A DNA stretch of 15,217 nucleotides, from contig VFLF01000018.1 of the NCBI GenBank assembly GCA_009885185.1, positions 1-15,217 on the forward strand, in the 5' to 3' direction. This stretch comes from Nitrosomonadales bacterium. Lineage in GTDB: Bacteria > Pseudomonadota > Gammaproteobacteria > Burkholderiales > SG8-41. The notes below the pieces were generated by a model. That model searched no databases, had not been told where the DNA came from, and was given only the letters and a program-made list of their open reading frames with translations. Below, piece by piece: positions 7,066 to 14,517 of this stretch (position 1 is its first letter; each line of letters begins with the position of its first letter). The position numbers and the translations under genes are program-made.

Positions 7066-8334
7066 ATGGCCACCGCCACCGACCGTTACGGCAATCCCGT
7101 TGACCCCATCGTGCGCTATGCGCGAGGCAGTATCCTCAAAAGCACCGACGAGGAAGTCACGCGCATGCTGCGCGCGCGCAAGCTCGCGGGCGACCGTGTG
7201 CGCACCAAGGGCAAGGATAGCGTCTACGATTTATCCGGCATGAATCGCGGCTGCGGACTCACTGCCGATGAAGTCGGCGATCTTACCAGCCACGTGCCGT
7301 TCTTCGACCGCTTCGAGGGAAAGACCGAGCCGTTCGCGTTAAAACACATGGCCGCCGACCCGGCCAAACACGCCGCGTTGATTCTAAACCGCGTGTCGGC
7401 GGCAAACTTTATCGCGCTCACGACCGTGCTCAAGGCGGGCGACCGCGTGTTCTGCTTGGCACCGCTGGGCGGCATCACGCATCCGTCGGCGGTGCGGCCG
7501 ATGTCGATGGCGGGCGCGAATTTCACCGAGTATTTTTCGTTCGCCGATCTGGAGCGCGCATGGAACACCGAGGGGGCACCGCGTTTGTTGCTGATCACGC
7601 CGATCACCGCGTCGAAAAAACATCTGGATTACGCCGAGTTCCAGCGCGCGCTGGCGCTGCCGCGCGCGCCGCACACGCTGGTGTTCGTCGACGATGCGCA
7701 CATGGCGTCTCGCATCGGCTTTTTCGAAGAACCGCCGACCTTCGCGGTGGGCGATATCGATTTCGCCGTGTGTTCCGCCGACAAACACGTGGCAGGGCCT
7801 CGTGCCGGCGTATTTGTCGGACGCAAGGATTTGATCACCGCCATCGGTTCGCGCGCCTATGAACTGGGACTCGAAGCGCAGGCCGGGCAATACGTCGGCG
7901 TGGCCAATGCCCTGCGCGACTTTGATCCGAAGGTGATCAAGCAAGCTGGCGAGCTGGCCAAACAAGTCGTCGGTGTGCTGCAATCGCAGTATGGTGAAAA
8001 GCGCGCGTATCTTGGCGGCCCCGGCGTGTCGATCTCCGGCGACGACGTGCTAGACATTGCACGCGAACACAGCGGCAAGTCCGGCAAGCCCGCGCTGGTC
8101 GCGGTTGAAGCCGCCGGGATTGTCGCGATGGAAATGCTCGAACAGGACGGCGTGCTCACCATCGGCGCGGTGTCGATGCCTGGCAGTTCGCCTGCGGTGC
8201 GCCTGATGATGTACCCGGACGGCGGCAAGCTCGGCGTCGAGCGCATCGCGGCGTCGCTGGAAAATGGCATTACGCGGCTGGCTAAAGTCATGGATGATCC
8301 GGATGCAGCACGCGCTCAGTTACTGGGGGAATAG
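7066..8334 (+). CDS. SelA-like fold-type I PLP-dependent enzyme
   Basis: This 422-residue cytosolic protein has the layout of fold-type I pyridoxal-phosphate enzymes. FVDDAHMAS at 207-215 supplies the Asp that contacts the PLP ring nitrogen. CSADKHVAGPRAGVFVGRKD (236-255) supplies the Schiff-base lysine K240. The Lys context (DK..AGP.AG...GRKDLI) is closest, from memory, to the SelA / D-glucosaminate-6-phosphate ammonia-lyase group (SGDK..GGPQAG..VGKK), and less like serine hydroxymethyltransferase or class V aminotransferases. A true selenocysteine synthase is unlikely because no selB or selC is nearby. The Bug receptor gene starts four bases after its stop, so the two form an operon. An amino or hydroxy-amino compound taken up with that receptor is a reasonable but unproven substrate. 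AAGG about eight bases before the ATG supports the start. Confidence 0.82.
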   Translation: MATATDRYGNPVDPIVRYARGSILKSTDEEVTRMLRARKLAGDRVRTKGKDSVYDLSGMNRGCGLTADEVGDLTSHVPFFDRFEGKTEPFALKHMAADPAKHAALILNRVSAANFIALTTVLKAGDRVFCLAPLGGITHPSAVRPMSMAGANFTEYFSFADLERAWNTEGAPRLLLITPITASKKHLDYAEFQRALALPRAPHTLVFVDDAHMASRIGFFEEPPTFAVGDIDFAVCSADKHVAGPRAGVFVGRKDLITAIGSRAYELGLEAQAGQYVGVANALRDFDPKVIKQAGELAKQVVGVLQSQYGEKRAYLGGPGVSISGDDVLDIAREHSGKSGKPALVAVEAAGIVAMEMLEQDGVLTIGAVSMPGSSPAVRLMMYPDGGKLGVERIAASLENGITRLAKVMDDPDAARAQLLGE

Positions 8335-8338
8335 CGCC

Positions 8339-9301
8339 ATGTCCGCGCGTCTGCTGTGCGCGTTGATGTTTGCGACGGTCGCGCCCTGCGTTCAAGCGCA
8401 AGCGTGGCCGGCAAAACCATTGCGTTTGATCGTGCCGTTTCCGGCGGGCGGCGGTTCCGATATCGTCGGGCGCATCCTCGCGCAGCGCTTGACCGAACAG
8501 CTGAAGCAGCAGGTGGTGGTGGACAACCGCGCGGGCGCGGGCGGTTCGATCGGCACCGAGGCTGCGGTCAAGGCCGCGCCCGATGGCTATACCTTGGTAC
8601 TCGCATCCACTTCTGAAATCGCTGTGAACCCCGCGCTGTATTCCAGGTTGGGCTACGACACGGTACGCGATCTCGCGCCCATTGCGTTGGTGGCCGCCAC
8701 GCCCATCGTGGCGGTGGTGCATGCGGCGCTGCCGGTGAAAACCGTGCGCGACCTGGCGGCGCTGGCGCGTGCCAAACCCGGTGAAATCAATCTGGCTTCC
8801 GCAGGCAACGGCACCTTCACGCATCTCGCGGGCGAATTGTTCCGTTCGATGATGGGTATCAAGTGGACGCATGTGCCGTACAAAGGCGCGCCGCCCGCGT
8901 TGACCGATCTCGCGAGCGGCCAAGTGCAGGTGATGTTCTCCACGCTGCCGGCGGCGATGGGGCTGATTACCGCGCAACGCCTGAGACCGATTGCGATCTC
9001 GGCGCCGGCACGCGTTGCCTCGTTGCCCCATGTACCCACCGCAAAGGAATCCGGCGCGCCCGAGTACGAGGTCGAATACTGGTACGGTGCGTTCACGGCG
9101 GCGGCGGTGCCCAAGGAAATCATCGCGCAACTGTCAAACGAAATCGCAAACGCGCTGCGCTCGTCCGACGTTATAACCAATCTGGGCAAGCAAGGCGCCG
9201 CGCCCGGCGCCCTCACGCAACCGCGCTTTGCAGAGTTGGTGCGCAACGAAACCATCAAGTGGGGCAAGGTCGTAGCGAGCGCCGGCGTCAAGATCGACTG
9301 A
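8339..9301 (+). CDS. Bug/TctC-family periplasmic receptor paired with PLP enzyme
   Basis: This 320-residue receptor has a signal peptide (residues 1-19, cleavage near VQA-Q). The standard Bug order of motifs follows: WPAKPLRLIVPFPAGGGSD, DNRAGAGGSIGTEA, PDGYTL, HVPYKGAPPALTDL, and the end VVASAGVKID. The ATG at 8339 is chosen because GGGGGA (8325-8330, inside the end of the PLP gene) lies eight bases upstream and because the signal peptide starts there; upstream starts would overlap the previous gene by 75 bases. It is cotranscribed with the PLP enzyme gene. The spacer after its stop holds only an imperfect small hairpin (9317-9336), so where the transcript ends is unclear. Confidence 0.93.
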   Translation: MSARLLCALMFATVAPCVQAQAWPAKPLRLIVPFPAGGGSDIVGRILAQRLTEQLKQQVVVDNRAGAGGSIGTEAAVKAAPDGYTLVLASTSEIAVNPALYSRLGYDTVRDLAPIALVAATPIVAVVHAALPVKTVRDLAALARAKPGEINLASAGNGTFTHLAGELFRSMMGIKWTHVPYKGAPPALTDLASGQVQVMFSTLPAAMGLITAQRLRPIAISAPARVASLPHVPTAKESGAPEYEVEYWYGAFTAAAVPKEIIAQLSNEIANALRSSDVITNLGKQGAAPGALTQPRFAELVRNETIKWGKVVASAGVKID

Positions 9302-9447
9302 GCACGGACGGAATATGTTTTCGCTATCGCAAAAACAACATAAATATTTGTTTATATTGAATTTTTAATCCTCGGCGCTCGATCGGGATTTACGGCGTTT
9401 TTTCTGCTACCCTTGCCGCCTTTCTCAAAATTTATAGCGAGGCCATC

Positions 9448-9852
9448 ATGGCATTACATCCTTCCGAAGAACGCGGCGCCGAAGCCAAAATGGACGCGGA
9501 CAACCTCTACCGCGAAGAAATCATCACCGACCGCAAGGTCGGCACGCTGCGCATGATGACGCCGATCAAGGATGACGGCACGCCGGACGCCTCGCGCCCC
9601 GCCCTCTACATCGGCGAAGCGCAGATCATGACGCAGGCCGGCCCGCTGCCGATCAACTTCGAAATCGAAGGCAAGAACCTCGCCGAAGTGGTGGCCAATT
9701 TTGGCGACGCGGCCAAAGAAGGCGTGGAGCGCACCGTGCGCGAGTTGCAGGAACTGCGCCGCCAGCAGCAATCGTCCATCGTGGTGCCCGGAGCGGGCGG
9801 CATGGGTGGGATGGGCGGTATGGGCGGCGGCGGGAAGTTGCAGTTGCCGTAG
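9448..9852 (+). CDS. Conserved small cytosolic protein of unknown function with Gly/Met-rich tail
   Basis: This 134-residue protein has no signal peptide or membrane segment. The N-terminal two thirds are rich in charged residues and contain NLYREEIITDRKVGTLRMM (19-37), a strand-rich segment (53-73), and an amphipathic helix (about 77-109, FGDAAKEGVERTVRELQELRR). The tail after IVVPGAGG is a Gly/Met run built on a GMG repeat and ends KLQLP. From memory, proteins with this layout occur widely in betaproteobacteria as uncharacterised cytoplasmic proteins; I cannot name a function. The start is supported by GCGAGG upstream of the ATG. It stands alone between two Bug operons, preceded by a 146-bp AT-rich spacer that presumably carries its own promoter. 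Confidence 0.85.
   Translation: MALHPSEERGAEAKMDADNLYREEIITDRKVGTLRMMTPIKDDGTPDASRPALYIGEAQIMTQAGPLPINFEIEGKNLAEVVANFGDAAKEGVERTVRELQELRRQQQSSIVVPGAGGMGGMGGMGGGGKLQLP
9799..9825 (+). repeat. Three tandem 9-bp units coding Gly-Met-Gly
   Basis: GGCATGGGT, GGGATGGGC and GGTATGGGC follow each other in frame and encode residues 118-126 of the small conserved protein. The units differ only at third codon positions, which suggests selection for the peptide rather than very recent slippage. Confidence 0.85.
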
Positions 9853-9914
9853 CTTTTTTAAGTATGAAGGATGAAGGCGGAAAGATGAAAAAACGCCTCC
9901 CTCGGAGTAATGCA

Positions 9915-10895
9915 ATGACCTCTGCTCTTCTTCGGGCTGGTTTGATCGCCTTGGGTTTGTCTGTCTCTCAGGCCGTGCTGGCGCAAAAAGCAGCGCCCGA
10001 TTATCCGAACAAGCCGATTCGTTTTGTGGTGCCGTTTGTCGCGGGCGGGCCGATGGATGTCATCGGGCGTCTGGTGGGCCAGAAGCTGCTCGCGACGTGG
10101 GGGCAAAACGTCATCATCGACAATCGCGCGGGCGCGGGCGGCATTATCGGCACCGAGGTCGTGGCCAAGGCGCCGCCCGATGGCTACACCATTTTGCATA
10201 CCTCCAGCGCGCACGCGCTGCTGCCGGGGTTCAACAAACTGCCCTACGATCCGGTGCGCGATTTCGCCGCCGTCACCACCGCGACGCGCACCGTGGGTTA
10301 CGTGCTGGCCGTGCATCCGTCGATCCCGGTCAACACCATGGGCGAACTGATCGCGCTGGCGAAAAAAAATCCATCACGGCTGAATTACGGCAACTCGGGT
10401 TTCGGCGGCGTGCTGCACGTGGGCATGGAAATGTTTAATGCGACGACCAGCATCAAAATGACCACGGTGCAATACAAAGGCATCGGCCAACTGGTCACCG
10501 ATCTCGCGGGTGGGCACATTGATCTCGCGTTTCTCACGTCGTCCAACGCCGTCAGCCTGGCGAAGTCCGGCAAAATCCGCTCGCTCGCGATCAGCGGCGC
10601 AAAACGCTGGAAGCAATTGCCCGATGTGCCGACCGTGATTGAGGCGGGCGTCAAGGATTTTGAATACTACGCATGGTTCGGCTTCTGGTATCCGGCGAAC
10701 ACACCCGTCGAATACATCAACAAGTTTCACGGCGAACTCGCGAAAGCCGTCGCCGCGCCCGACGTGATGGCGCGCTTTGACGAGCTCGGTTTCGACCCGC
10801 ACATCCTCTCGCCCGCCGAGTTTGCCAGGCTGGTGCAGACCGACATCGACAAAACCAAAAAACTGGCGGCGCGGTTGGGCGTGACGCCGCAGTGA
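9915..10895 (+). CDS. Bug/TctC-family periplasmic receptor
   Basis: This is a receptor of 326 residues from the chosen ATG. The signal peptide MTSALLRAGLIALGLSVSQA ends with probable cleavage at VLA-Q (residue 23). PDYPNKPIRFVVPFVAGGPMD, DNRAGAGGIIGTEV and PDGYTI follow, then TVQYKGIGQLVTDLAGGHID, where the usual VPYKG is VQYKG. It ends AARLGVTPQ. Starts at 9864 and 9885 are also in frame; 9915 is preferred because GGAG (9904-9907) lies seven bases before it and the signal peptide then has normal length. The earlier starts fall in an AG-rich run (ATGAAGGATGAAGG) that looks like Shine-Dalgarno sequence itself. The mak gene starts 19 bases after its stop, so the two may share a transcript, though a functional link between a carboxylate receptor and a sugar kinase is not obvious. 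Confidence 0.92.
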   Translation: MTSALLRAGLIALGLSVSQAVLAQKAAPDYPNKPIRFVVPFVAGGPMDVIGRLVGQKLLATWGQNVIIDNRAGAGGIIGTEVVAKAPPDGYTILHTSSAHALLPGFNKLPYDPVRDFAAVTTATRTVGYVLAVHPSIPVNTMGELIALAKKNPSRLNYGNSGFGGVLHVGMEMFNATTSIKMTTVQYKGIGQLVTDLAGGHIDLAFLTSSNAVSLAKSGKIRSLAISGAKRWKQLPDVPTVIEAGVKDFEYYAWFGFWYPANTPVEYINKFHGELAKAVAAPDVMARFDELGFDPHILSPAEFARLVQTDIDKTKKLAARLGVTPQ

Positions 10896-10914
10896 TCCGG
10901 CTCGCGCCGCGCGC

Positions 10915-11805
10915 ATGAGAATTGGCGTTGATCTGGGCGGCACCAAAACCGAAATCGCCGCATTCGATGAATCGGGCGCGCAGGTGCTGCGCCGTCGTGA
11001 ACCCACGCCGTCCGGCGATTACGCGGCAACCCTCGCGTTAATCGCAAAACTCATCGGCGACGCTGAACGAACTCTGAAAACCACCGCCACCATCGGCATC
11101 GGCACGCCGGGCGCGTTGTCGCCGTCCACCGGGCTGATGCGTAACTCCAACTCCACTTGCCTGAATCAACAGCCCTTCAAAATCGACGTGCAAAACAAGC
11201 TGGGGCGCGAAGTGCGGCTCGCCAACGACGCCAACTGCTTTGCGTTGTCGGAATCCGTTGATGGCGCGGCGGCGGGCGCGGCTTCGGTATTCGGCGTCAT
11301 TCTCGGCACCGGCGTGGGCGGCGGCATTGTGATTCACCGGCGTGTCGTTGACGGCCCCAATGCCATCACAGGTGAATGGGGCCACAACCCGTTGCCGTGG
11401 CCGGAGGACGATGAGCGTCCCGGCGCACCGTGTTACTGCGGCCAGCACGGCTGCATCGAAACGTTTCTGTCGGGGCTGGGGCTGGCGCGCGATTATGAGC
11501 AACACGCGGGGGTTGCAAAAAGCGCCGAAGAAATCGCGGCATGCAGTGCGAACGACACGCACGCCGCGCAGGCGCTCGCACGCTACGAAAACCGCCTCGC
11601 CCGCGCGCTGGCCTCGATCATCAACGTGCTGGACCCCGAAGTGATTGTGCTGGGCGGCGGCCTGTCCAACGTGCAGCGGCTGTATAAAAACATTCCCGCG
11701 CTGTGGGGCAAATGGGTATTCTCCGACACCGTTCGCACGCGCCTCGTGCGCAACCAACATGGCGACTCCAGCGGCGTGCGCGGCGCGGCGCGGCTGTGGG
11801 ATTAA
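10915..11805 (+). CDS. mak: ROK-family fructokinase, Mak-like
   Basis: This 296-residue sugar kinase phosphorylates fructose (and possibly mannose or other hexoses) with ATP in the cytosol. It opens with the ROK phosphate-binding motif IGVDLGGTKTE (3-13). The catalytic Asp is D105 in LANDANC. GTGVGGG (131-137) forms the second phosphate loop, and the zinc site combines H157 (GEWGHNPLPW) with C173, C175 and C180 (CYCGQHGCIE). Near the end are VLDPEVIVLGGGLSN and HGDSSGVRGAA. The motif sequence and order follow E. coli Mak closely along the whole length, which supports the name. No good Shine-Dalgarno precedes the ATG; the 19-bp gap after the Bug gene suggests coupling to it. The Nudix-like gene starts nine bases after its stop. 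Confidence 0.9.
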   Translation: MRIGVDLGGTKTEIAAFDESGAQVLRRREPTPSGDYAATLALIAKLIGDAERTLKTTATIGIGTPGALSPSTGLMRNSNSTCLNQQPFKIDVQNKLGREVRLANDANCFALSESVDGAAAGAASVFGVILGTGVGGGIVIHRRVVDGPNAITGEWGHNPLPWPEDDERPGAPCYCGQHGCIETFLSGLGLARDYEQHAGVAKSAEEIAACSANDTHAAQALARYENRLARALASIINVLDPEVIVLGGGLSNVQRLYKNIPALWGKWVFSDTVRTRLVRNQHGDSSGVRGAARLWD

Positions 11806-11814
11806 AACCCGATC

Positions 11815-12252
11815 ATGGATACCGAAAAAAAACCTATTGCAAACAAAGAATTACGATGCGGCATCGTGCCGGTTCGTTTTGCCTGGGGCGACTGGCAATT
11901 GTTGCTGCTGCGCAGCGGCAGCCTCTGGGATTTTCCCGCCGGTGTCGCCAGCATTCATGAAGACCTGCTGGAGGCCGCGAAGCGCGAAACCCTCGCCGCC
12001 ACGGCGCTCACCGATCTGGAGTTTGCCTTCGGCGAAGACGGCAAAGAGACCGTACCCTACGCGGGCAACAAGGTGGATCGCTACTACGTCGCCGAAACCC
12101 GCACCGAAAAAATCGATCTGCCCGTCTCGACGAAAACCGGCAGACCCGTGCGTGATGAGTGGCGCTGGGTCACCTGCGATGAAGCCGAAGAATTTTTGCC
12201 ACCGCGTCTCACGCACGTGCTGGAGTGGGTGCGGCAGCGGATCAACGAGTGA
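11815..12252 (+). CDS. Nudix-fold protein with a degenerate Nudix box
   Basis: This 145-residue protein has the Nudix fold of the small (di)nucleoside-polyphosphate hydrolase type: CGIVPVRF opening strand, LLLLRSGSLWDFPAG, PYAGNKVDRYYVAE, DEWRWVTCDEAEEFL, and a closing helix. The box lines up exactly in spacing with the consensus G-x5-E-x7-REUxEExGU: G43, E49, R57 and E58 are kept. The two glutamates at 61-62 are Ala-Ala, the Gly at 64 is Ala, and the usual PKG..EPGE opening is PAGVASIHE. Those glutamates coordinate the catalytic metal, so normal hydrolase activity is doubtful; a binding or regulatory role, or decay, is possible. It follows mak by nine bases and is probably cotranscribed. It is the last gene before a repeat-bearing convergent spacer. 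Confidence 0.85.
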   Translation: MDTEKKPIANKELRCGIVPVRFAWGDWQLLLLRSGSLWDFPAGVASIHEDLLEAAKRETLAATALTDLEFAFGEDGKETVPYAGNKVDRYYVAETRTEKIDLPVSTKTGRPVRDEWRWVTCDEAEEFLPPRLTHVLEWVRQRINE

Positions 12253-12389
12253 AGCCATCCGCGCAATGAACGGTAGCGCCCGGGTTTCGGGGTGAAGGCG
12301 CGAGAAAGAAAGCATACTCATTTGCGCAGGGCTGGGTTACGCATCCCCCTTAGAGCCGCCGAGCAGCGCAGTGGAAACAGCAGGGGTCG

Positions 12390-12412
12390 GCGAGGACTGT
12401 TTGAGTCCTCGC
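12390..12412. other. Perfect 9-bp inverted repeat (hairpin)
   Basis: GCGAGGACT (12390-12398) and AGTCCTCGC (12404-12412) are exact reverse complements around the 5-base loop GTTTG. No T-run follows on either strand, so it is not a classic intrinsic terminator. Confidence 0.8.
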
Positions 12413-12505
12413 GGGGGTATCGCGAGGGCGAGTTCCGCAGCCGCCAGTTTTCACGAGCAGCGCAGGGCAGCCCGAAGGGCCGGCGAACCGGGTCCGCCTA
12501 CTTTT

Positions 12506-12539
12506 GGTTACTTTTCTTGGCGGAGGAAGAAAAGTGACC
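12506..12539. other. 13-bp inverted repeat between convergent genes, possible bidirectional terminator
   Basis: GGTTACTTTTCTT (12506-12518) pairs with AAGAAAAGTGACC (12527-12539) through 12 Watson-Crick pairs and one G-T pair, around the 8-base loop GGCGGAGG. It lies between the ends of the Nudix-like gene (+) and the Bug gene (-). It could stop or protect transcripts from either side, although no T-tract follows the stem. Confidence 0.6.
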
Positions 12540-12617
12540 AGCCGCCGGGCTACCCCCGCGAATTTGGGGTTGACTTTCAATACCACACGGCGCAATGAAC
12601 AACAGTACCGCGCGGGA

Positions 12618-13598
12618 TCACTCCGCCTTCACCCCCGACGCCTTGATCACCCGCGCCCAGCGTTCGTAGTCCTTTTTCAAGAATTTCACATACTCGCCGG
12701 GCGTGTCGCCGACCGTGTTCGCGCCCAGCGCCTTAAGGCGCGTAATCGTATCGGGCCTGGCCAGCGACTTGCGCATCTCTTCGGAAAGCCGATTCACGAT
12801 GGCCGGCGGCGTACCTGCCGGCGCCAGCAAGCCTACCCACGGTGCGGTTTCTTCAAAGCCCGGAAAGCCCGCTTCACCCATGGTCGGTGTGTCCGGAAAA
12901 TCGGCATGGCGTTTCGCCGTGCCGACCGCCAGCACGCGCAGCCGTTTGCTGGCCACTTGATCGGCAATGCCGATGATTGGATAAAACATGAACGTCACCT
13001 GTCCCGCCATCACGTCCGTCAGCGCGGGGCCATTGCCGCGAAACGGGATGGTGGTCATTTTTGTGCCGCTCAGATTCTCGAGCAGCGCGCCAGCCAGATG
13101 CCCGGAGCCACCATGCCCCGGCGCGCCGTACGTCACCGCGCCGGGCTTGGCCTTGGCGGCGGCCAGCAACTCCGGCAGCGTATTGATTTTGGTCGCGGGG
13201 CTAGTCACCACCACCATTGGCAGCGTCGCCGCGAGGCTGATCGGCACGAAATCCTTGAACGGATCGTAGCGCGCCTTTTCTTGCAGCAATATCGAATTCA
13301 CCAATAGTGACAGCGACGAAAACAGCAGCGTGTGCCCGTCGGGCGTGGCGCGTGCCACCAGTTCGGTGGCGATCTGCGCGTTGGCGCCGGCGCGGTTTTC
13401 GACCACCACGGTTTGGCCCAACGCCGCGCCCATGTCCTGCCCGGTGATGCGCGCGATGACGTCCGTCGGACCGCCGGCGGCAAAGCCGACGACGAAGCGT
13501 ATGGGGCGAGTGGGATAAGTCTGCGCTTGCGACTCGGCCACCGCCGCAACCAGCGGTATCATGGCGAGCGCTATGTATAAGTATTTGTTTTTAAACAT
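12618..13598 (-). CDS. Bug/TctC-family periplasmic receptor
   Basis: This receptor has 326 residues. The signal peptide MFKNKYLYIALAMIPLVAAV ends with cleavage near SQA-Q (residue 25). It is followed by TYPTRPIRFVVGFAAGGPTD, ENRAGANAQIATELVARA, PDGHTL (usually PDGYTL) and IPFRGNGPALTDVMAGQV (usually VPYKG), and the protein ends IKASGVKAE. The shift from YKG to FRG and from GGSIG to NAQIA at ligand-contact loops suggests a ligand different from those of the other Bug proteins here, but this is inference. It starts 25 bp after the dioxygenase stop and is the last gene of that operon. Only a weak GGAA lies upstream of the ATG, so it may depend on translation of the gene before it. Confidence 0.92.
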   Translation of the reverse strand: MFKNKYLYIALAMIPLVAAVAESQAQTYPTRPIRFVVGFAAGGPTDVIARITGQDMGAALGQTVVVENRAGANAQIATELVARATPDGHTLLFSSLSLLVNSILLQEKARYDPFKDFVPISLAATLPMVVVTSPATKINTLPELLAAAKAKPGAVTYGAPGHGGSGHLAGALLENLSGTKMTTIPFRGNGPALTDVMAGQVTFMFYPIIGIADQVASKRLRVLAVGTAKRHADFPDTPTMGEAGFPGFEETAPWVGLLAPAGTPPAIVNRLSEEMRKSLARPDTITRLKALGANTVGDTPGEYVKFLKKDYERWARVIKASGVKAE

Positions 13599-13623
13599 TA
13601 TTTTTTAATTCCAGATGAAAAGA

Positions 13624-14517
13624 TCAGGGTTGCGCAAAATCGTCGCCGAATTCCGACGCCATCACTTGGCAGCGTTTAATCAGCCGGTGTTCATCGGCGC
13701 GGTAATCAGCCACCGCGTTGTGGATGGTGCCGATGTCCTCCCACAACATCAGGTCGCCTTCTTCCCACGTATGCGCGTAACGGTAGGCGGGCTGGGTCTG
13801 ATGCGTGAACAAAAACGCGAGGATGTCGTCACTTTCTTTTCCCGGCAATTCGTTGATACGCATCGCGTAGCCGGGGTTGGCGTAAAGCACTTTGCGGCCG
13901 GTGAGCGGGTGCGTCAAAAATATCGGATGCGACACCGGCGGCTTGGCGCGGCGTTGCGCATCTGTGAGCGGCGGGCGCGTGCTGCCCTTTTCGCGCCGCA
14001 TCATCTCCCAGAATTTATTAAAGTCATGCAACACGGTTTTGCCTTCAAGCTTGTGCTTCAGTTCGTCCGGCAAACCATCGTAGGCGGCGTGCATGTTGCA
14101 GAACTCGGTGTTGCCCAGCGTCTTGCCGTCTCGCCGCGGAATTTTGATGCCGTAAAGCACATTGGCGAAGGCGATGGTCTTGCTGTACGACATGTCCGTG
14201 TGCCAGCTTTGCCCGGCGTCGGACAAGCCGATGGGTTTGCCGTTTTCCACCATGTTCGACAAAATCATGATCTGCGGCAGTCCCGGCTCCTGATAACTGT
14301 TGGCGACGTTGATTTCCAGCTTGCCGAAACGCGCGCTGAAATCCACCAACTGTTGCGCGGTGAGCTGCTGTTTCGGAAAGCGCAGCACGCCGTAATCACC
14401 CAACGCGCCGCGCACCGTGTTGAAATCCGCCTCTCTTAACGACCGCGCAAGATCAAGGCCCGCTATCGTCGCGCCGAGAATTTTGCCGCTGGGTATGATT
14501 TCCGCCATGTCGGGCAT
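13624..14517 (-). CDS. Fe(II)/2-oxoglutarate-dependent dioxygenase (TauD/TfdA family)
   Basis: This 297-residue cytosolic oxygenase would couple decarboxylation of 2-oxoglutarate to hydroxylation of a substrate. The iron ligands are H106 and D108 (SWHTDMSY) and H266 (DIGTIHNAVADY). R278 and R282 in HRLIKRC fit the 2-oxoglutarate-binding arginines of TauD. Relatives hydroxylate taurine, alkyl sulfates or aryloxyacetates such as 2,4-D, often releasing sulfite or splitting an ether. The substrate here is unknown. The ATG at 14517 shares one base with the TGA of the upstream Bug gene (TGATG). A GTG one codon earlier (GTGA overlap) and an ATG at 14508 are alternatives. Bug genes lie directly upstream and downstream on the same strand, so the operon looks like an uptake-plus-oxidation unit for one or two organic acids. 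Confidence 0.92.
   Translation of the reverse strand: MPDMAEIIPSGKILGATIAGLDLARSLREADFNTVRGALGDYGVLRFPKQQLTAQQLVDFSARFGKLEINVANSYQEPGLPQIMILSNMVENGKPIGLSDAGQSWHTDMSYSKTIAFANVLYGIKIPRRDGKTLGNTEFCNMHAAYDGLPDELKHKLEGKTVLHDFNKFWEMMRREKGSTRPPLTDAQRRAKPPVSHPIFLTHPLTGRKVLYANPGYAMRINELPGKESDDILAFLFTHQTQPAYRYAHTWEEGDLMLWEDIGTIHNAVADYRADEHRLIKRCQVMASEFGDDFAQP

Larger units (their letters stand above)
12272..12589. repeat. GC-rich intergenic repeat element with two strong hairpins
   Basis: This non-coding element fills the spacer between the convergent Nudix-like and Bug genes. It contains stretches I recognise from many betaproteobacterial intergenic regions, such as TTTTGGTTACTTTTCTTGGC, AAGAAAAGTGACC and GAGTTCCGCAGCCGCC. 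It has a 9-bp stem (12390-12412), a 13-bp stem (12506-12539), and smaller GC-rich dyads such as CTCGCG...CGCGAG (12408-12426). Short open frames inside it have repeat-like composition, no ribosome sites and no family match, so I treat them as non-genic. No transposase is present, so any movement would depend on enzymes encoded elsewhere. The ends are uncertain; the limits given are those set by the direct repeats. Confidence 0.6.
12261..12600. repeat. Pair of 11-bp direct repeats bounding an intergenic element
   Basis: GCGCAATGAAC occurs at 12261-12271 and again at 12590-12600, with 318 bp between the copies. They flank the hairpin-rich element and could be a target-site duplication. The bases outside the copies do not match. 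An 11-base coincidence cannot be ruled out in a spacer of this size. Confidence 0.5.

Noticed and set aside
9317..9336. Possible terminator GTTTTCGC-TATC-GCAAAAAC after the Bug gene at 8339-9301
   Set aside because: The 8-bp stem has a C-A mismatch, is mostly A-T, and no T-run follows; not convincing as a terminator.
9864..9898. Short ATGAAGG-type repeat before the Bug gene as a regulatory element
   Set aside because: Only about two imperfect copies; it is more simply an AG-rich ribosome-binding region with alternative starts.
12292..12598. Short open frames inside the intergenic element
   Set aside because: They run through hairpins of a recurring non-coding element, have no ribosome sites, and their translations look like read-through of the repeat.
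12504..13307. Long plus-strand open frame opposite the Bug gene at 12618-13598, and similar long frames opposite other genes (for example 3002-3850 and 13615-14439)
   Set aside because: They mirror well-recognised genes on the other strand, have Arg/His-rich composition typical of antisense frames in GC-rich DNA, and show no family motifs.
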